A stretch of 64,000 nucleotides of DNA from Acidobacteriota bacterium (GCA_026393985.1 JAPKZB010000062.1:58959-122958), one strand, 5' to 3'. Shown: positions 36,117-44,466, counted from the first letter of the stretch. Program-made: numbers and translations. Notes: a model not told the origin generated them from the letters alone.

Positions 36117-36966
36117 GAAGAATTTATCGCTGTTCCTCTGCCTGACCGCCCTGGCCGGGGCCGCGCCAAAACACGTGGTGATCATCGGGGTTGACGGCCT
36201 TAGCGTCGAGGCGCTGCGCGAGGCCGGGGCGCCGAACCTGAAACAGTTGATGGCGCGCGGGGCATGGACGCTGCACGCCCGCGGCGTCCTGCCCACGGTG
36301 TCGAGCCCCAACTGGATGTCCATCCTCGCCGGCGCCGGGCCGGAGCAGCACGGCGTGGATTCAAATGAATGGGAGCGCTTCCAGCACGCCATTGAGCCCG
36401 TCTGCGCGGGGCCGGAAAGGATCTTCCCCACCCTCTTCAGCCAGTGGAAGGCGCAGCGGCCCCAGGCGCACCTGGCCGTTATTCATGATTGGCCGGGCTT
36501 TGGCCGTCTCGTTGAAAAAGAGTCGACCGCCGCGACGCGGCACGTCAAAGGTTCGCCGGCAGCCATGGCGGCGGCGATCGCATACTGGAAGCAGCACAAG
36601 CCGGACCTGCTCTTTGTCCATCTCGACGACGTCGACCACGCCGGCCACGACAAAGGCTGGGAGTCGGCCGACTACCGCCGGGAGGTGGCCGTGGTGGACC
36701 GTCTCATTGGTGACATGCTCGCCGCGCTGCCGGCCGCGCAGACGCTGGTGGTGATTGTGGCCGACCACGGCGGCACTGGGACCAAACACGGCAACCCGAC
36801 CATGCGCGAACTGGAGGTGCCGTGGATTCTGGCCGGGCCGGGGGTGGCGCGGGGCCGGGAGCTGACCGGGCCGATCTATTCGCTCGATACGGCGCCGACC
36901 GTACTGGCGCTGCTGGGGCTACGGCCTCACGCCTGTTGGACGGGGCGCGCCGTGGCCGTCAAGTGA
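36115..36966 (+). CDS. AlkP-superfamily phosphodiesterase/nucleotide pyrophosphatase-like, exported
   Basis: 283 residues with a signal peptide (to about AGA, 16). HVVIIGVDGLSVEAL carries the first metal Asp. VLPTVSSPNWMSILAG is the nucleophile loop, with Ser where NPP enzymes usually have Thr. LDDVDHAGHDKGW and VVIVADHGGTGTKHG carry the remaining metal ligands. Probably releases phosphate or phosphonate from esters in the periplasm. Divergent from the transporter (start codons overlap) and convergent with the RidA-HD gene, so it belongs spatially to the phosphonate locus. Confidence 0.85.
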   Translation: MKNLSLFLCLTALAGAAPKHVVIIGVDGLSVEALREAGAPNLKQLMARGAWTLHARGVLPTVSSPNWMSILAGAGPEQHGVDSNEWERFQHAIEPVCAGPERIFPTLFSQWKAQRPQAHLAVIHDWPGFGRLVEKESTAATRHVKGSPAAMAAAIAYWKQHKPDLLFVHLDDVDHAGHDKGWESADYRREVAVVDRLIGDMLAALPAAQTLVVIVADHGGTGTKHGNPTMRELEVPWILAGPGVARGRELTGPIYSLDTAPTVLALLGLRPHACWTGRAVAVK

Positions 36967-37895
36967 CGGACGATCATGTCGCGATAGGCGGCAATCGGAG
37001 TGACCGGACGGCCCGGCTCCTTGGCCAGTTCGTCCCAGTTCCGCAGCCGGAGGCAGTCCTTCAGCTCCGGCGCCGCGCCGAAGGCCTCCGCTTCGTCCGG
37101 CGCCATGGGGCCGCCCTGATGCTTCAGGGTTTCGGTGCTGGCGGGCGAGAGGCGTTTGGCGTAGTTCGCGTTGGTGGCGACCAGATACCGCTTGGCATCG
37201 ACATGGCCGCGGACCAGGGTGCGGAGCCGGGCCGAAAAGCCCCTTTCGGCGAGCCACTCGGCGCCAAGGTCGTCGTGGTTGATCACGCCGACCTCGCCGT
37301 GGCGAATCGCTCGTTCGTCGCTGATGTTGTGGCCGATGTCATGGAGTAGGGCGGCCAGTATCAACTCCTCGTCAGCGTTGGCATCGCGCGCCGACTGGGC
37401 CGCCTGCAGCGCATGCGCCAACTGCGATACGGGTTCCCCGTAGTAGTCGGCGTTGGCTGAGGCGGCCAGCAGGGCAATGACCTCGTCCGCGGTCTGTTCC
37501 GGGATCATGGGCTTGAGGGGCTTATAGGCCACGCAGTCGATCTCGACGTGCATGGCGGGGTTGGGCATGACGGCCTGGACGGTCGTACGGGCCGGTTTGG
37601 CGGCGCCGAAGAACTCGCCGTAGACCTCGTTCATGGCGCTGAACTCGGCGACGTCCTTGAGAAACACCGAGCACTTCACCACGTCGGCCAGCGTTGCGCC
37701 GGCGCCGGCGAGAATCTTCTGGATGTTGGTGATGACGATGCGGGTCTCGTGGCGGATATCGCCGATCTCGTACTGGCCGGTCTCCGTATTGAAAGGACCC
37801 TGGCCGCTGACGTAGATATAGTCACCGGCCCGGACGGCGTGGGAGTAGGGCCCGGCGGGCTTGGGCGCGCCGGGGATGTGAAAGCGTTCGATCAT
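36927..37895 (-). CDS. RidA domain fused to PhnZ-like HD-domain mixed-valent iron oxygenase
   Basis: 322 residues. Residues 1-125 are a RidA/YjgF/Rid domain with Arg103 and Glu118, spaced as the Arg105/Glu120 pair of E. coli RidA, which hydrolyses reactive imines and enamines. Residues 135-322 are an HD domain of the phosphonate-associated TIGR03276 type. Tyr151 and Glu154 (YYGE) match the Tyr24/Glu27 gate of PhnZ. H185-D186 with H189, H207-D208, H231 and D288 match the di-iron ligand set. PhnZ oxidatively cleaves the C-P bond of 2-amino-1-hydroxyethylphosphonate. Its N-terminal partner could clear imines made by the nearby FAD amine oxidase. Overlaps the convergent phosphodiesterase gene by 40 bp. 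Confidence 0.88.
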   Translation of the reverse strand: MIERFHIPGAPKPAGPYSHAVRAGDYIYVSGQGPFNTETGQYEIGDIRHETRIVITNIQKILAGAGATLADVVKCSVFLKDVAEFSAMNEVYGEFFGAAKPARTTVQAVMPNPAMHVEIDCVAYKPLKPMIPEQTADEVIALLAASANADYYGEPVSQLAHALQAAQSARDANADEELILAALLHDIGHNISDERAIRHGEVGVINHDDLGAEWLAERGFSARLRTLVRGHVDAKRYLVATNANYAKRLSPASTETLKHQGGPMAPDEAEAFGAAPELKDCLRLRNWDELAKEPGRPVTPIAAYRDMIVRHLTATARPVQQA

Positions 37896-37907
37896 AGCAG
37901 GCTCCGA

Positions 37908-39332
37908 TTATTCCACCGGTTTGCGGGCGCGCGGGCGGCGCACGCTGGCGGCGGCGGTCTTCTTGGCGGCGGTGGTGCTGGTGCGTTTGCGCGAGGTGGC
38001 GGCGCCGCGGCGGCCAGTGGAGGGTTTGATCTCCTCCTCCTCGGCGACGGGAGCGGCTTCAGCGGCAGGCGACGCAATGGAGTACGATTCCTCGGCCAGA
38101 GCTTCGGCCAGCACTTCGGCGGCCGAGGCGCCGGCAGCCAATTCGCGTAAGGGCTCCGGCTCCGGTTCCGGCGCCGACGGGGTGAGTTCGGCCCCGAGGA
38201 ACACAGTCATGCCGCGCTGTTCGTCCGGCTCCATGCGGACCATGAAGTTGTCCTGGGCGAAGTTCAGGAACTCGTTGAACTCCTGGAAGCCGTACTTCTT
38301 CATGTCAAAATCGGCGTGGATTTTGCCCATCCAACCCGCGACGGTCTCGGCGCTGGCGCCGTCTTCCATGTCGAGCTTATAAATATCGAGCACCTGGCGG
38401 AGCAGCGGCAGAGCGTCGTCCTTGCGATGCGCCGCACCGCTCGTGGCGGCAGCGGCGCCCGAGAGCAGCTCGATCGTGTAACGGCCTTCGGTGCCGTGCA
38501 GTTGGATGTAGCCGGCGCTCTTCATGCGGTCGATGAACTCGGAAAAGGCGCTGGCACCGTAGGAGCGCTCGTTAAAGCTGGGGTCGAGCTGCTTCATCGT
38601 GCTTTTGAGCAGGCCCAACTGCGGCTGGACGCCGCGGCGCTGCAGAACGCTAAGGGCGCGTTCAACGAGCGGCATGGCCTGGGCTACTTCAAGCGGCTGC
38701 GGACGGCCCCGCCGGTACCCGCCACCCTGCGTTTGCGCGTGCGCCTGCTGCTGCTGCGCGGCCGGCGCGGGCGCATCGCCCCCGCGAGGAGCCGGATCGC
38801 TCCCGCGCGGCGCTGAATCGCGCTGCGCCGGGACATACTTCCGTTCCGGAATCACCCGCACGTCGTCCGTCAGCAGGCTTTCGTAGCTAATGAACTCGTG
38901 GCAGTTCTGCTGCAGGATGTTCGAGGTGAAGGCTTTGCCGCCGACGATATAGATGGTCTTGCCATAGGCTTTCAGCTTGTTGACGAGCGGGATGAAGTCG
39001 CTGTCGCCACTGATGATGGCAAAGGCGTTAACGTTGCGGTGGGTAAAGGCCATTTCGAGCGCGTCGAGGGCCAGATTGATATCCGCGCCGTTCTTATCGC
39101 CGCGCGGCGAGGGCAGGCGCTGGACCATCTGGACGGCGTTTTCGGCCATCTGGCGCACGGCCGGCTCCTGCCGGCTCCAGTTTGCGTAGGCAAACTTGGC
39201 GACGATATCGCCGCGTTCCTTCAGCGCATCGAGAGGCAGCGACACGTCGAATTCGCGGCGCAACGTCGATTTCACGCCGATTTCGATGTTGTCATAGTCC
39301 ACGAATACGGCGATGTTTTGGCGTTCTTGCAT
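37908..39332 (-). CDS. NYN (LabA/DUF88) nuclease domain with two OST-HTH/LOTUS domains
   Basis: 474 residues from ATG 39332. Residues 1-155 are a NYN domain with a PIN-like acidic site: Asp12 and Asp14 (FVDYDNI), Asp84 (GADINLALD), Asp110 and Asp112 (SGDSDF). A Gln/Ala/Arg-rich linker is followed by two winged-helix OST-HTH domains (about 218-282 and 305-372). The C-terminal tail is acidic, then Lys/Arg-rich. NYN proteins are RNases and LOTUS domains bind RNA or partners; animal MARF1 combines the two. Likely an RNA-processing or RNA-decay factor. Stands between the RidA-HD gene (13 bp on) and a long intergenic region. Confidence 0.9.
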   Translation of the reverse strand: MQERQNIAVFVDYDNIEIGVKSTLRREFDVSLPLDALKERGDIVAKFAYANWSRQEPAVRQMAENAVQMVQRLPSPRGDKNGADINLALDALEMAFTHRNVNAFAIISGDSDFIPLVNKLKAYGKTIYIVGGKAFTSNILQQNCHEFISYESLLTDDVRVIPERKYVPAQRDSAPRGSDPAPRGGDAPAPAAQQQQAHAQTQGGGYRRGRPQPLEVAQAMPLVERALSVLQRRGVQPQLGLLKSTMKQLDPSFNERSYGASAFSEFIDRMKSAGYIQLHGTEGRYTIELLSGAAAATSGAAHRKDDALPLLRQVLDIYKLDMEDGASAETVAGWMGKIHADFDMKKYGFQEFNEFLNFAQDNFMVRMEPDEQRGMTVFLGAELTPSAPEPEPEPLRELAAGASAAEVLAEALAEESYSIASPAAEAAPVAEEEEIKPSTGRRGAATSRKRTSTTAAKKTAAASVRRPRARKPVE

Positions 39333-39748
39333 GTAGTTCTTAATCCTTCGAGCGGTGCGGGCACCGGGTCTATGCCGGCTCCCCAAGCGCCGCCGCTGAG
39401 TTGCTTGTTCCTGTTGGCAGGTTCCGCGGGGGGCAACGCCTCCGCGTCTTCCGCTTCCTTGCTGCCCGGGGCCGGCAAAATCGTGACGATTTCATTGCAC
39501 TCCGCTGCCGCTTCGATCGGGGTAGACCAGTGCTTTTTTCAACATCTTCCGGCTGGGCCGCTTGACAGCAGTATATCTCGTGTTGAGGCCGGCGCGAGAG
39601 AGGGCGCCTTGGGAGCGCGGCCACGGACCGCTGCGGGAACCAAAGTTCAAGAACGATCTTGGTACTTGCGGTACGAATAGCCAACTGCACCGTTCAGATT
39701 TTCCCCTTAAGCTCAGGTAAGTATCTACCCCTCCAACTGGAGTCCGCC
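39333..39748. other. intergenic region, divergent promoters expected
   Basis: About 416 bases between the NYN gene and a GT2 gene, transcribed outward on both sides. It contains short minus-strand readings but none with convincing codon use or a recognisable product. It includes a TTGACA at 39562-39567 without a clear -10 on the same strand. Nothing else can be supported here. Confidence 0.5.
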
Positions 39749-40525
39749 ATGCTCAATCCCGCGGTGACGGTGCTCGTGCCGTGCCACAACAATCTCAACC
39801 ACCTCCCCCGTCTGCTCTCGCACTTTGACGCGATGCGCGCTACCGGTTTAACTTCTCAATGGGAGATCCTGTTTATCAACGATGGATCTGACGACGGAAC
39901 CGGTTCCCTGCTCAATCAGCTGATGGACCGCTGCGATTGGATTCGTGTGGTGCACCACCGGAAAACGCGCGGACTCGGTGCGGCCCTGCGCAGCGGATTC
40001 GAGCGTGCCGAGGCACCCTTCCTCTGCACCATTGCCTGCGATGGCCCCTACGGCCCGGAGTCCTTGCCGGCCATGGTCGAGGCGCTGCGGCACGGCGCCG
40101 ACCTGGTGACGGTTGCGGTGCAGAGTCCCGGCGGTGGAAGCCAACCGGGCAAACTGGTGCGAGAGGTGGCGAACGGCGTCGCCGCCCGGCTCTATGGTCG
40201 GCTCCTGGGCGGTCCGGCGGGCGGATATAGCGTGAACCACCGCGCTTATCGCACGAGCGTTATAAAACGGATCTACTTCCGTTCCACTTGTTTCCTCGCC
40301 GTGACCGAAATCATGGTGCGGTTTCTGCTGCAGGGTTTCCGCGTGAAGGCGGTTCCGGTGGTGGCCGGTCTGGAAGCGCCGGTGACGGCCCCGCGAGAGA
40401 TCCGTAAAGTCATTCTGGGCCACCTTGGGCTGCTGCGCATGAGTTGCCGCATACTGCTCCGGCGCACCGTGACGCGCTGGGTGGCCAGCATAGCGCCCGA
40501 GGTGCAGGCATCGGCTAGACGCTAA
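39749..40525 (+). CDS. glycosyltransferase family 2, dolichol-phosphate-mannose-synthase-like
   Basis: 258 residues from ATG 39749, preceded by CTGGAG. GT-A motifs: TVLVPCHNNLNHLPRLLSHF, ILFINDGSDDGTGSLL, HHRKTRGLGAALRSGFERA and CDGPYGPESLPAMV (Asp-containing metal site), matching GT2 enzymes of the polyprenol-phosphate sugar transferase group. No membrane segments, so it is probably a cytosolic-face enzyme. Stands alone between the NYN gene and a small lipoprotein gene. Confidence 0.87.
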   Translation: MLNPAVTVLVPCHNNLNHLPRLLSHFDAMRATGLTSQWEILFINDGSDDGTGSLLNQLMDRCDWIRVVHHRKTRGLGAALRSGFERAEAPFLCTIACDGPYGPESLPAMVEALRHGADLVTVAVQSPGGGSQPGKLVREVANGVAARLYGRLLGGPAGGYSVNHRAYRTSVIKRIYFRSTCFLAVTEIMVRFLLQGFRVKAVPVVAGLEAPVTAPREIRKVILGHLGLLRMSCRILLRRTVTRWVASIAPEVQASARR

Positions 40526-40542
40526 GGGCGTAGACTGACCAC

Positions 40543-40842
40543 ATGTCCTCCCGACGGCTTCTCTGCTTCAGCCTCCTGGCCGGCTGCGCCCTGGCGCAGT
40601 ATCAGCCGCCGCAGACGCCAGTCACCTTCGATGGCATCCTGAAGGCCTACGACAAGAAGTTCGTGATCGTCGAGACCGCCCCGGAGCAGACCGTCCGCCT
40701 GGAGGTCGACCGCAAGACCAAACTCGTCGATGCGCAAGGCAAGGCACTCAAAGACCCGCCGCAGGAGGGCCGCCAGGTAGCAATCGACGGCCGCAAGCGG
40801 TTGAACGGCGTGTTGGTGGCGTTGACCATTAAAGTTCTGTAA
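40543..40842 (+). CDS. small putative lipoprotein
   Basis: 99 residues. The N-terminus SSRRLLCFSLLAGCALAQ has a lipobox-like LAGC, so an exported lipoprotein is likely. The rest is a short beta-rich domain (FDGILKAYDKKFVIVETAPE, then RLEVDRKTKLVD and GRQVAIDGRKRLNGVLVALTI) resembling small OB-like domains. No close neighbour suggests a role. Lies 17 bp after the GT2 gene, possibly co-transcribed. Confidence 0.75.
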   Translation: MSSRRLLCFSLLAGCALAQYQPPQTPVTFDGILKAYDKKFVIVETAPEQTVRLEVDRKTKLVDAQGKALKDPPQEGRQVAIDGRKRLNGVLVALTIKVL

Positions 40843-40846
40843 ACCC

Positions 40847-40888
40847 TTGCCGCCGGCCAGCGAGAGTGCTAGATTGAACAGTGTTCAA
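40847..40888 (+). promoter_or_regulatory. promoter and perfect palindromic operator of the TetR gene
   Basis: TTGCCG (40847-40852) and TAGATT (40870-40875) with 17 bases between form a plausible promoter. TTGAACAGTGTTCAA (40874-40888), a perfect 15-base palindrome, covers the end of the -10 and the expected start site. It lies two bases before the ATG. A related palindrome lies before the transport genes. Confidence 0.75.
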
Positions 40889-40890
40889 TC

Positions 40891-41517
40891 ATGATTCCAC
40901 AGACCCGTGCCGCAAATCGTGAATCGCTCCGCCGGGCGATTCTCGACGCTGCCCGGCCGTTGTTTGTCCAGGATGGCTACGAGGCGACCTCGATCCGGGT
41001 CATCGCTGCCAAGGCGGGGTGTTCGCCGGGGATCCTTTATCACTACTTCGAAGACAAGCAGGCGATCATGGCCGAGTTGGTGGCCGAGACGTTTGCCAGT
41101 CTCGGGGTGCGGCTGCGGGCCATCCAGGCGGATAAATCACCGGTGCTCGACCGTTTCCGCCGCGGCCTACGCACCTATATGGCCTTCGGTCTCGAACATC
41201 CCCACCATTACAGTCTGCTGTTCCTGTTCCAGAGACCAAGAGACTGGGAGGGGCACCAAAAGGTTCGGGAGGTTTTCGCCACGCAGGGAGAGGCCACTTT
41301 TGCGTGCCTGTGGACCTTGGCGGCGGAAGCCATCGAAGCCGGCATCCTGCGCCCGGAGCTCCAGGACAGCGAGGAGTTGGCGCAGTCGCTGTGGGTGGCC
41401 ATCCACGGATTGGTATCGGCCCGGATTGGCTGCTCTGATTTTCCTTGGGTCGAACAAACGCGCCTCGTCGATCGTCTGGTGGATGTCCTGGTGGCCGGCA
41501 TCGAGCGCCGGACCTGA
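40891..41517 (+). CDS. TetR-family repressor of the efflux operon
   Basis: 208 residues. The N-terminal helix-turn-helix region reads ILDAARPLFVQDGYEATSI, then AAKAGCSPGILYHYFEDKQAI, a standard TetR DNA-binding domain. The rest is the helical ligand-binding domain. Palindromic sites of nearly the same sequence lie at its own promoter and in front of the following permease gene, so it probably represses both and is released by a compound exported by the pump. Confidence 0.92.
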   Translation: MIPQTRAANRESLRRAILDAARPLFVQDGYEATSIRVIAAKAGCSPGILYHYFEDKQAIMAELVAETFASLGVRLRAIQADKSPVLDRFRRGLRTYMAFGLEHPHHYSLLFLFQRPRDWEGHQKVREVFATQGEATFACLWTLAAEAIEAGILRPELQDSEELAQSLWVAIHGLVSARIGCSDFPWVEQTRLVDRLVDVLVAGIERRT

Positions 41518-41532
41518 TTTTTTGCATTCGAA

Positions 41533-41547
41533 TTGAACACAGTTCAA
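41533..41547 (+). promoter_or_regulatory. second palindromic operator before the efflux operon
   Basis: TTGAACACAGTTCAA is a palindrome with six-base arms around ACA. It shares the TTGAAC arm with the operator at the TetR gene. Located 20 bases before the permease ATG, after the TetR stop. Probably a TetR binding site controlling the downstream four-gene operon. Confidence 0.75.
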
Positions 41548-41567
41548 ATAAAGGAATATCGTTCACA

Positions 41568-42707
41568 ATGAGATACATCGCCTGGCAGATGCTCACCGGG
41601 GACCGCGCCAAGTACCTCGGCCTGATCTTCGCCATCGCCTTTTCCACCTTCCTGATGTCGCACCAGGTTTCGATCTTCTGCGGTCTGATGAACCGCACCT
41701 CGTCCCAGATTGACGATGTCGAAGACGCCAATCTCTGGATCATGGATGCCAAGACCCAATACCTCGACGAGGTCAAGGCCTTGCCGGATCAGGACCTCTA
41801 CCGGATCCGGGGCGTGGAGGGCGTGCAGTGGGCGGTGCCGCTGTTCAAGGGCAGCTCGCGAGTCCGGGGGCAGGATGGCAAGTTTCGCGGAGTGATTCTG
41901 ATGGGCCTTGATGATGCGTCGCTCGTGGGTCTGCCACGCAGCGTTCGTTTGGGCGATCCCCGGCGGTTGCAGGACCCGGAGACGATGGCGATCGACGAGA
42001 CCGGCTACCGCTTTTTCTTCCCCGGCGAGCCCTACACGTTGGGCCGGACGCTCGATCTGAATGACCATACGCTGCGGATTGTCGCCATCATCAACTCCTC
42101 GGCGCCCTTTGTGAACCTACCGGTGGTGTATACGCGGTACACGCAGGCCCGGGAACTTGTAGGCCGCGAGCGGAATCAGCTTTCCTTCATCCTCGCGCGC
42201 CCGGCGCCTGGGGTGACGGACGCCGAAGCGATCCGCCGGATTACGGAACGAACCGGCCTGAAAGCGCTGACGGCGAACGCCTTCGGGTGGGAGACGATCT
42301 GGTATTACATCCAAAACACGGGCATTCCGATCAACTTCGGCATCACGGTGGTGATTGCTCTCGTCGTCGGGACGGTGGTGGCGGGCCAGACCTTCTACCT
42401 GTTCACGGTCGAGAATCTGAAGCAGTTCGGCGCGCTGAAGGCGATCGGCGTCAGCGATGGGAGGATTGTCGGGATGATTCTGATGCAGGCCGTCATCGTC
42501 GGGGCGATCGGTTACGGCCTCGGGATTGCGATGACCGCCGGCTTTTTCCTTGCCACGGGCGACAATCTCGACCTGCGCGGCTTCCGGATGCTGCCGGAGA
42601 TCATGCTGGGCACCGCGGCTGCGGTTTTTCTGATTGTTTTTATGGCGAGCGCGGTGAGCGTGCGCCGGGTCATTGTGCTCGAACCCGCAGTAGTTTTCCG
42701 AGGCTAA
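41568..42707 (+). CDS. ABC transporter permease, DevC/FtsX-type
   Basis: 379 residues from ATG 41568. One N-terminal membrane helix (YLGLIFAIAFSTFLMSHQVS), a periplasmic domain of about 230 residues, and three C-terminal helices (starting near INFGITVVIALVVGTVVAGQ) with the motif VENLKQFGALKAIGVSDGRI, typical of FtsX/MacB-type permeases. Works with the ATPase, adaptor and outer-membrane channel that follow. Start is five bases ahead of nothing else and follows the operator. Confidence 0.92.
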   Translation: MRYIAWQMLTGDRAKYLGLIFAIAFSTFLMSHQVSIFCGLMNRTSSQIDDVEDANLWIMDAKTQYLDEVKALPDQDLYRIRGVEGVQWAVPLFKGSSRVRGQDGKFRGVILMGLDDASLVGLPRSVRLGDPRRLQDPETMAIDETGYRFFFPGEPYTLGRTLDLNDHTLRIVAIINSSAPFVNLPVVYTRYTQARELVGRERNQLSFILARPAPGVTDAEAIRRITERTGLKALTANAFGWETIWYYIQNTGIPINFGITVVIALVVGTVVAGQTFYLFTVENLKQFGALKAIGVSDGRIVGMILMQAVIVGAIGYGLGIAMTAGFFLATGDNLDLRGFRMLPEIMLGTAAAVFLIVFMASAVSVRRVIVLEPAVVFRG

Positions 42708-42711
42708 ATCG

Positions 42712-43419
42712 ATGAATCCCATGGCGGTGCAATGCCGCGACTTACACAAAACCTTCGGAGTCGGCGAGGACGCCGTGAAGGTGCTCCGCGGTGTGGACTT
42801 CACCGTGCCGAGGGGCGAGATGACCTTTCTGGTTGGCCCCTCCGGCTGTGGTAAGACGACGCTGCTCAGTGTGATTGCGGGGCTGCTGAACCCGACCGGC
42901 GGCGACCTCGAGGTGCTCGGCGTTCCGCTTGCCAGCCTGCGCGGCGGCACCGCGGTTGAGTTCCGCCGCAAGAACCTCGGCTTTGTCTTTCAGCAGTTCA
43001 ATCTGCTGCCGGCGCTGACGGCGGCCGAAAACGCGGCCGTACCCCTGCTAGCCGCGGGCTGGAAGCGCAAGGCCGCCGTTGAGAAGGCCGAAAGCGTCCT
43101 TGCTGACCTGGGGCTGGCCTCCCGCTGCCGGGCCATGCCCAACCAGCTCTCCGGTGGACAACAGCAGCGCGTCGCCTTCGCCCGCGCGCTAATCCACGAA
43201 CCGCATCTCATCGTTTGCGATGAACCAACCTCGGCGCTCGATGCCGAAACCGGCCACCACGTCATGGAGCTACTGCGCCAAGCCGCCGTGCGACCGGAGC
43301 GCGCCGTTCTGGTGGTCACGCACGACAGCCGCATCTTCCCCTTTGCCGACCGGATTGCTCATATGAACGACGGTCGCGTAGAAAAAATCGAAACCCAATC
43401 TGGAGGCCCCACATGTTAA
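42712..43419 (+). CDS. ABC transporter ATP-binding protein, DevA/LolD-type
   Basis: 235 residues. Walker [11 protein letters not shown]-loop [20 protein letters not shown], signature [19 protein letters not shown] and Walker [17 protein letters not shown] are all intact. The LolD/MacB-like sequence goes with FtsX-type permeases. Starts four bases after the permease stop and its end overlaps the adaptor gene by seven bases. Energises export through the tripartite system. Confidence 0.94.
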   Translation: MNPMAVQCRDLHKTFGVGEDAVKVLRGVDFTVPRGEMTFLVGPSGCGKTTLLSVIAGLLNPTGGDLEVLGVPLASLRGGTAVEFRRKNLGFVFQQFNLLPALTAAENAAVPLLAAGWKRKAAVEKAESVLADLGLASRCRAMPNQLSGGQQQRVAFARALIHEPHLIVCDEPTSALDAETGHHVMELLRQAAVRPERAVLVVTHDSRIFPFADRIAHMNDGRVEKIETQSGGPTC

Positions 43420-44465
43420 TCCGCTACGGAATGCCCGTTCTCGCCTTTCTGGCTCTCGCCTTTGCGATCGTCTCCACGTATCGCGCCATCCCGGCGGTGG
43501 TTCACGCCGACCCGCCCTCTTCGCCCCCCGCGCCGGCCTACGCCCATCAGGTGGGCGCCGTGGGCATGGTAGAAGCGGCCAGTGAAAACATCGCCGTCAG
43601 TGTTCCGGTATCTGGACTCGTTACCCGCGTAGCCGTCGCTGTGGGCGACCCGGTGCGGGTGGGCCAACTGCTGTTCTCGCTCGATGACCGGGACCTGCGC
43701 GCGGAGTTGGCGCTGCGGGAGTCGGCCGTGGCGCTGGCGCGATCCCGGCTGGCCAAGCTGGAAGCCTCGCCGCGGCCGGAGGAGATTCCGCCGGCGCAAT
43801 CGCGCATTGAAGAGGCCCGGGCCCAGTGGGAGGATGCCGCCGTGCAGCTGCGGCTCATGGAGTCGGTCAAAGACCGGCGGGCGATCAAAGAAGAAGACCT
43901 GCTGCGGCGCCGGCGGGCCGTCGAGAGCGCGTCTGCGCGTCTGCGGCAGGCCGAAGCAAATCTGAAGCTGCTGCTGGCCGGAACCTGGAAACCGGATCTG
44001 GAGGTAGCGCGCGCCGAAGTGAGCCAGGCGCAGGCCCAGGTCGCCCGGACGCAGGCCGACATCGAGCGGATGCAGGTGCGGGCCCCGCTCAGCGGCAAGA
44101 TCCTGCAGTGCAAGGTGCGGCCGGGCGAATATGCCGCCAGTGGCGCGCTGGCCCAACCGCTGATCCTGCTCGGCCGGGTCGACCAGCTCCATCTGCGGGC
44201 CGATATCGATGAAAAAGAGGCCTGGCGATTCGCGCCCGGCACGCCCGCGCAAGCCTCGGTTCGCGGTAATGCCGAGCTGCGTTACGACCTAACCTTCGTC
44301 CGGGTCGAACCCTACGTTGTGCCCAAAAAGAACCTCACCGGCGATGCCACCGAACGCGTCGACACCCGCGTGCTGCAGGCCGTTTATGCGCTGCCTCCCG
44401 GGGCGCCGCTCTATCCGGGCCAGCAGATGGATGTCTCCATCCGGGCGCAAGAGGGGGTCCACTAA
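43413..44465 (+). CDS. HlyD/DevB-type periplasmic adaptor
   Basis: 350 residues with an N-terminal membrane anchor (YGMPVLAFLALAFAIVSTYR). A lipoyl-like half (VSVPVSGLVTRVAVAVGDPV), a long coiled-coil hairpin (about 90-215, with LRQAEANLKLLL and VSQAQAQVARTQADIERM), the second lipoyl half (VRAPLSGKILQCKVRPGEY) and a beta-barrel follow. It bridges the inner-membrane ABC transporter and the outer-membrane channel. Its stop precedes the channel gene by one base. Confidence 0.93.
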   Translation: MLIRYGMPVLAFLALAFAIVSTYRAIPAVVHADPPSSPPAPAYAHQVGAVGMVEAASENIAVSVPVSGLVTRVAVAVGDPVRVGQLLFSLDDRDLRAELALRESAVALARSRLAKLEASPRPEEIPPAQSRIEEARAQWEDAAVQLRLMESVKDRRAIKEEDLLRRRRAVESASARLRQAEANLKLLLAGTWKPDLEVARAEVSQAQAQVARTQADIERMQVRAPLSGKILQCKVRPGEYAASGALAQPLILLGRVDQLHLRADIDEKEAWRFAPGTPAQASVRGNAELRYDLTFVRVEPYVVPKKNLTGDATERVDTRVLQAVYALPPGAPLYPGQQMDVSIRAQEGVH

Positions 44466-44466
44466 G

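Noticed and set aside
36115..36966. Naming the exported phosphoesterase as phosphonoacetate hydrolase (PhnA)
   Set aside because: It belongs to the same superfamily but is much shorter than PhnA and has Ser in place of the usual Thr; only a general phosphodiesterase call is safe.
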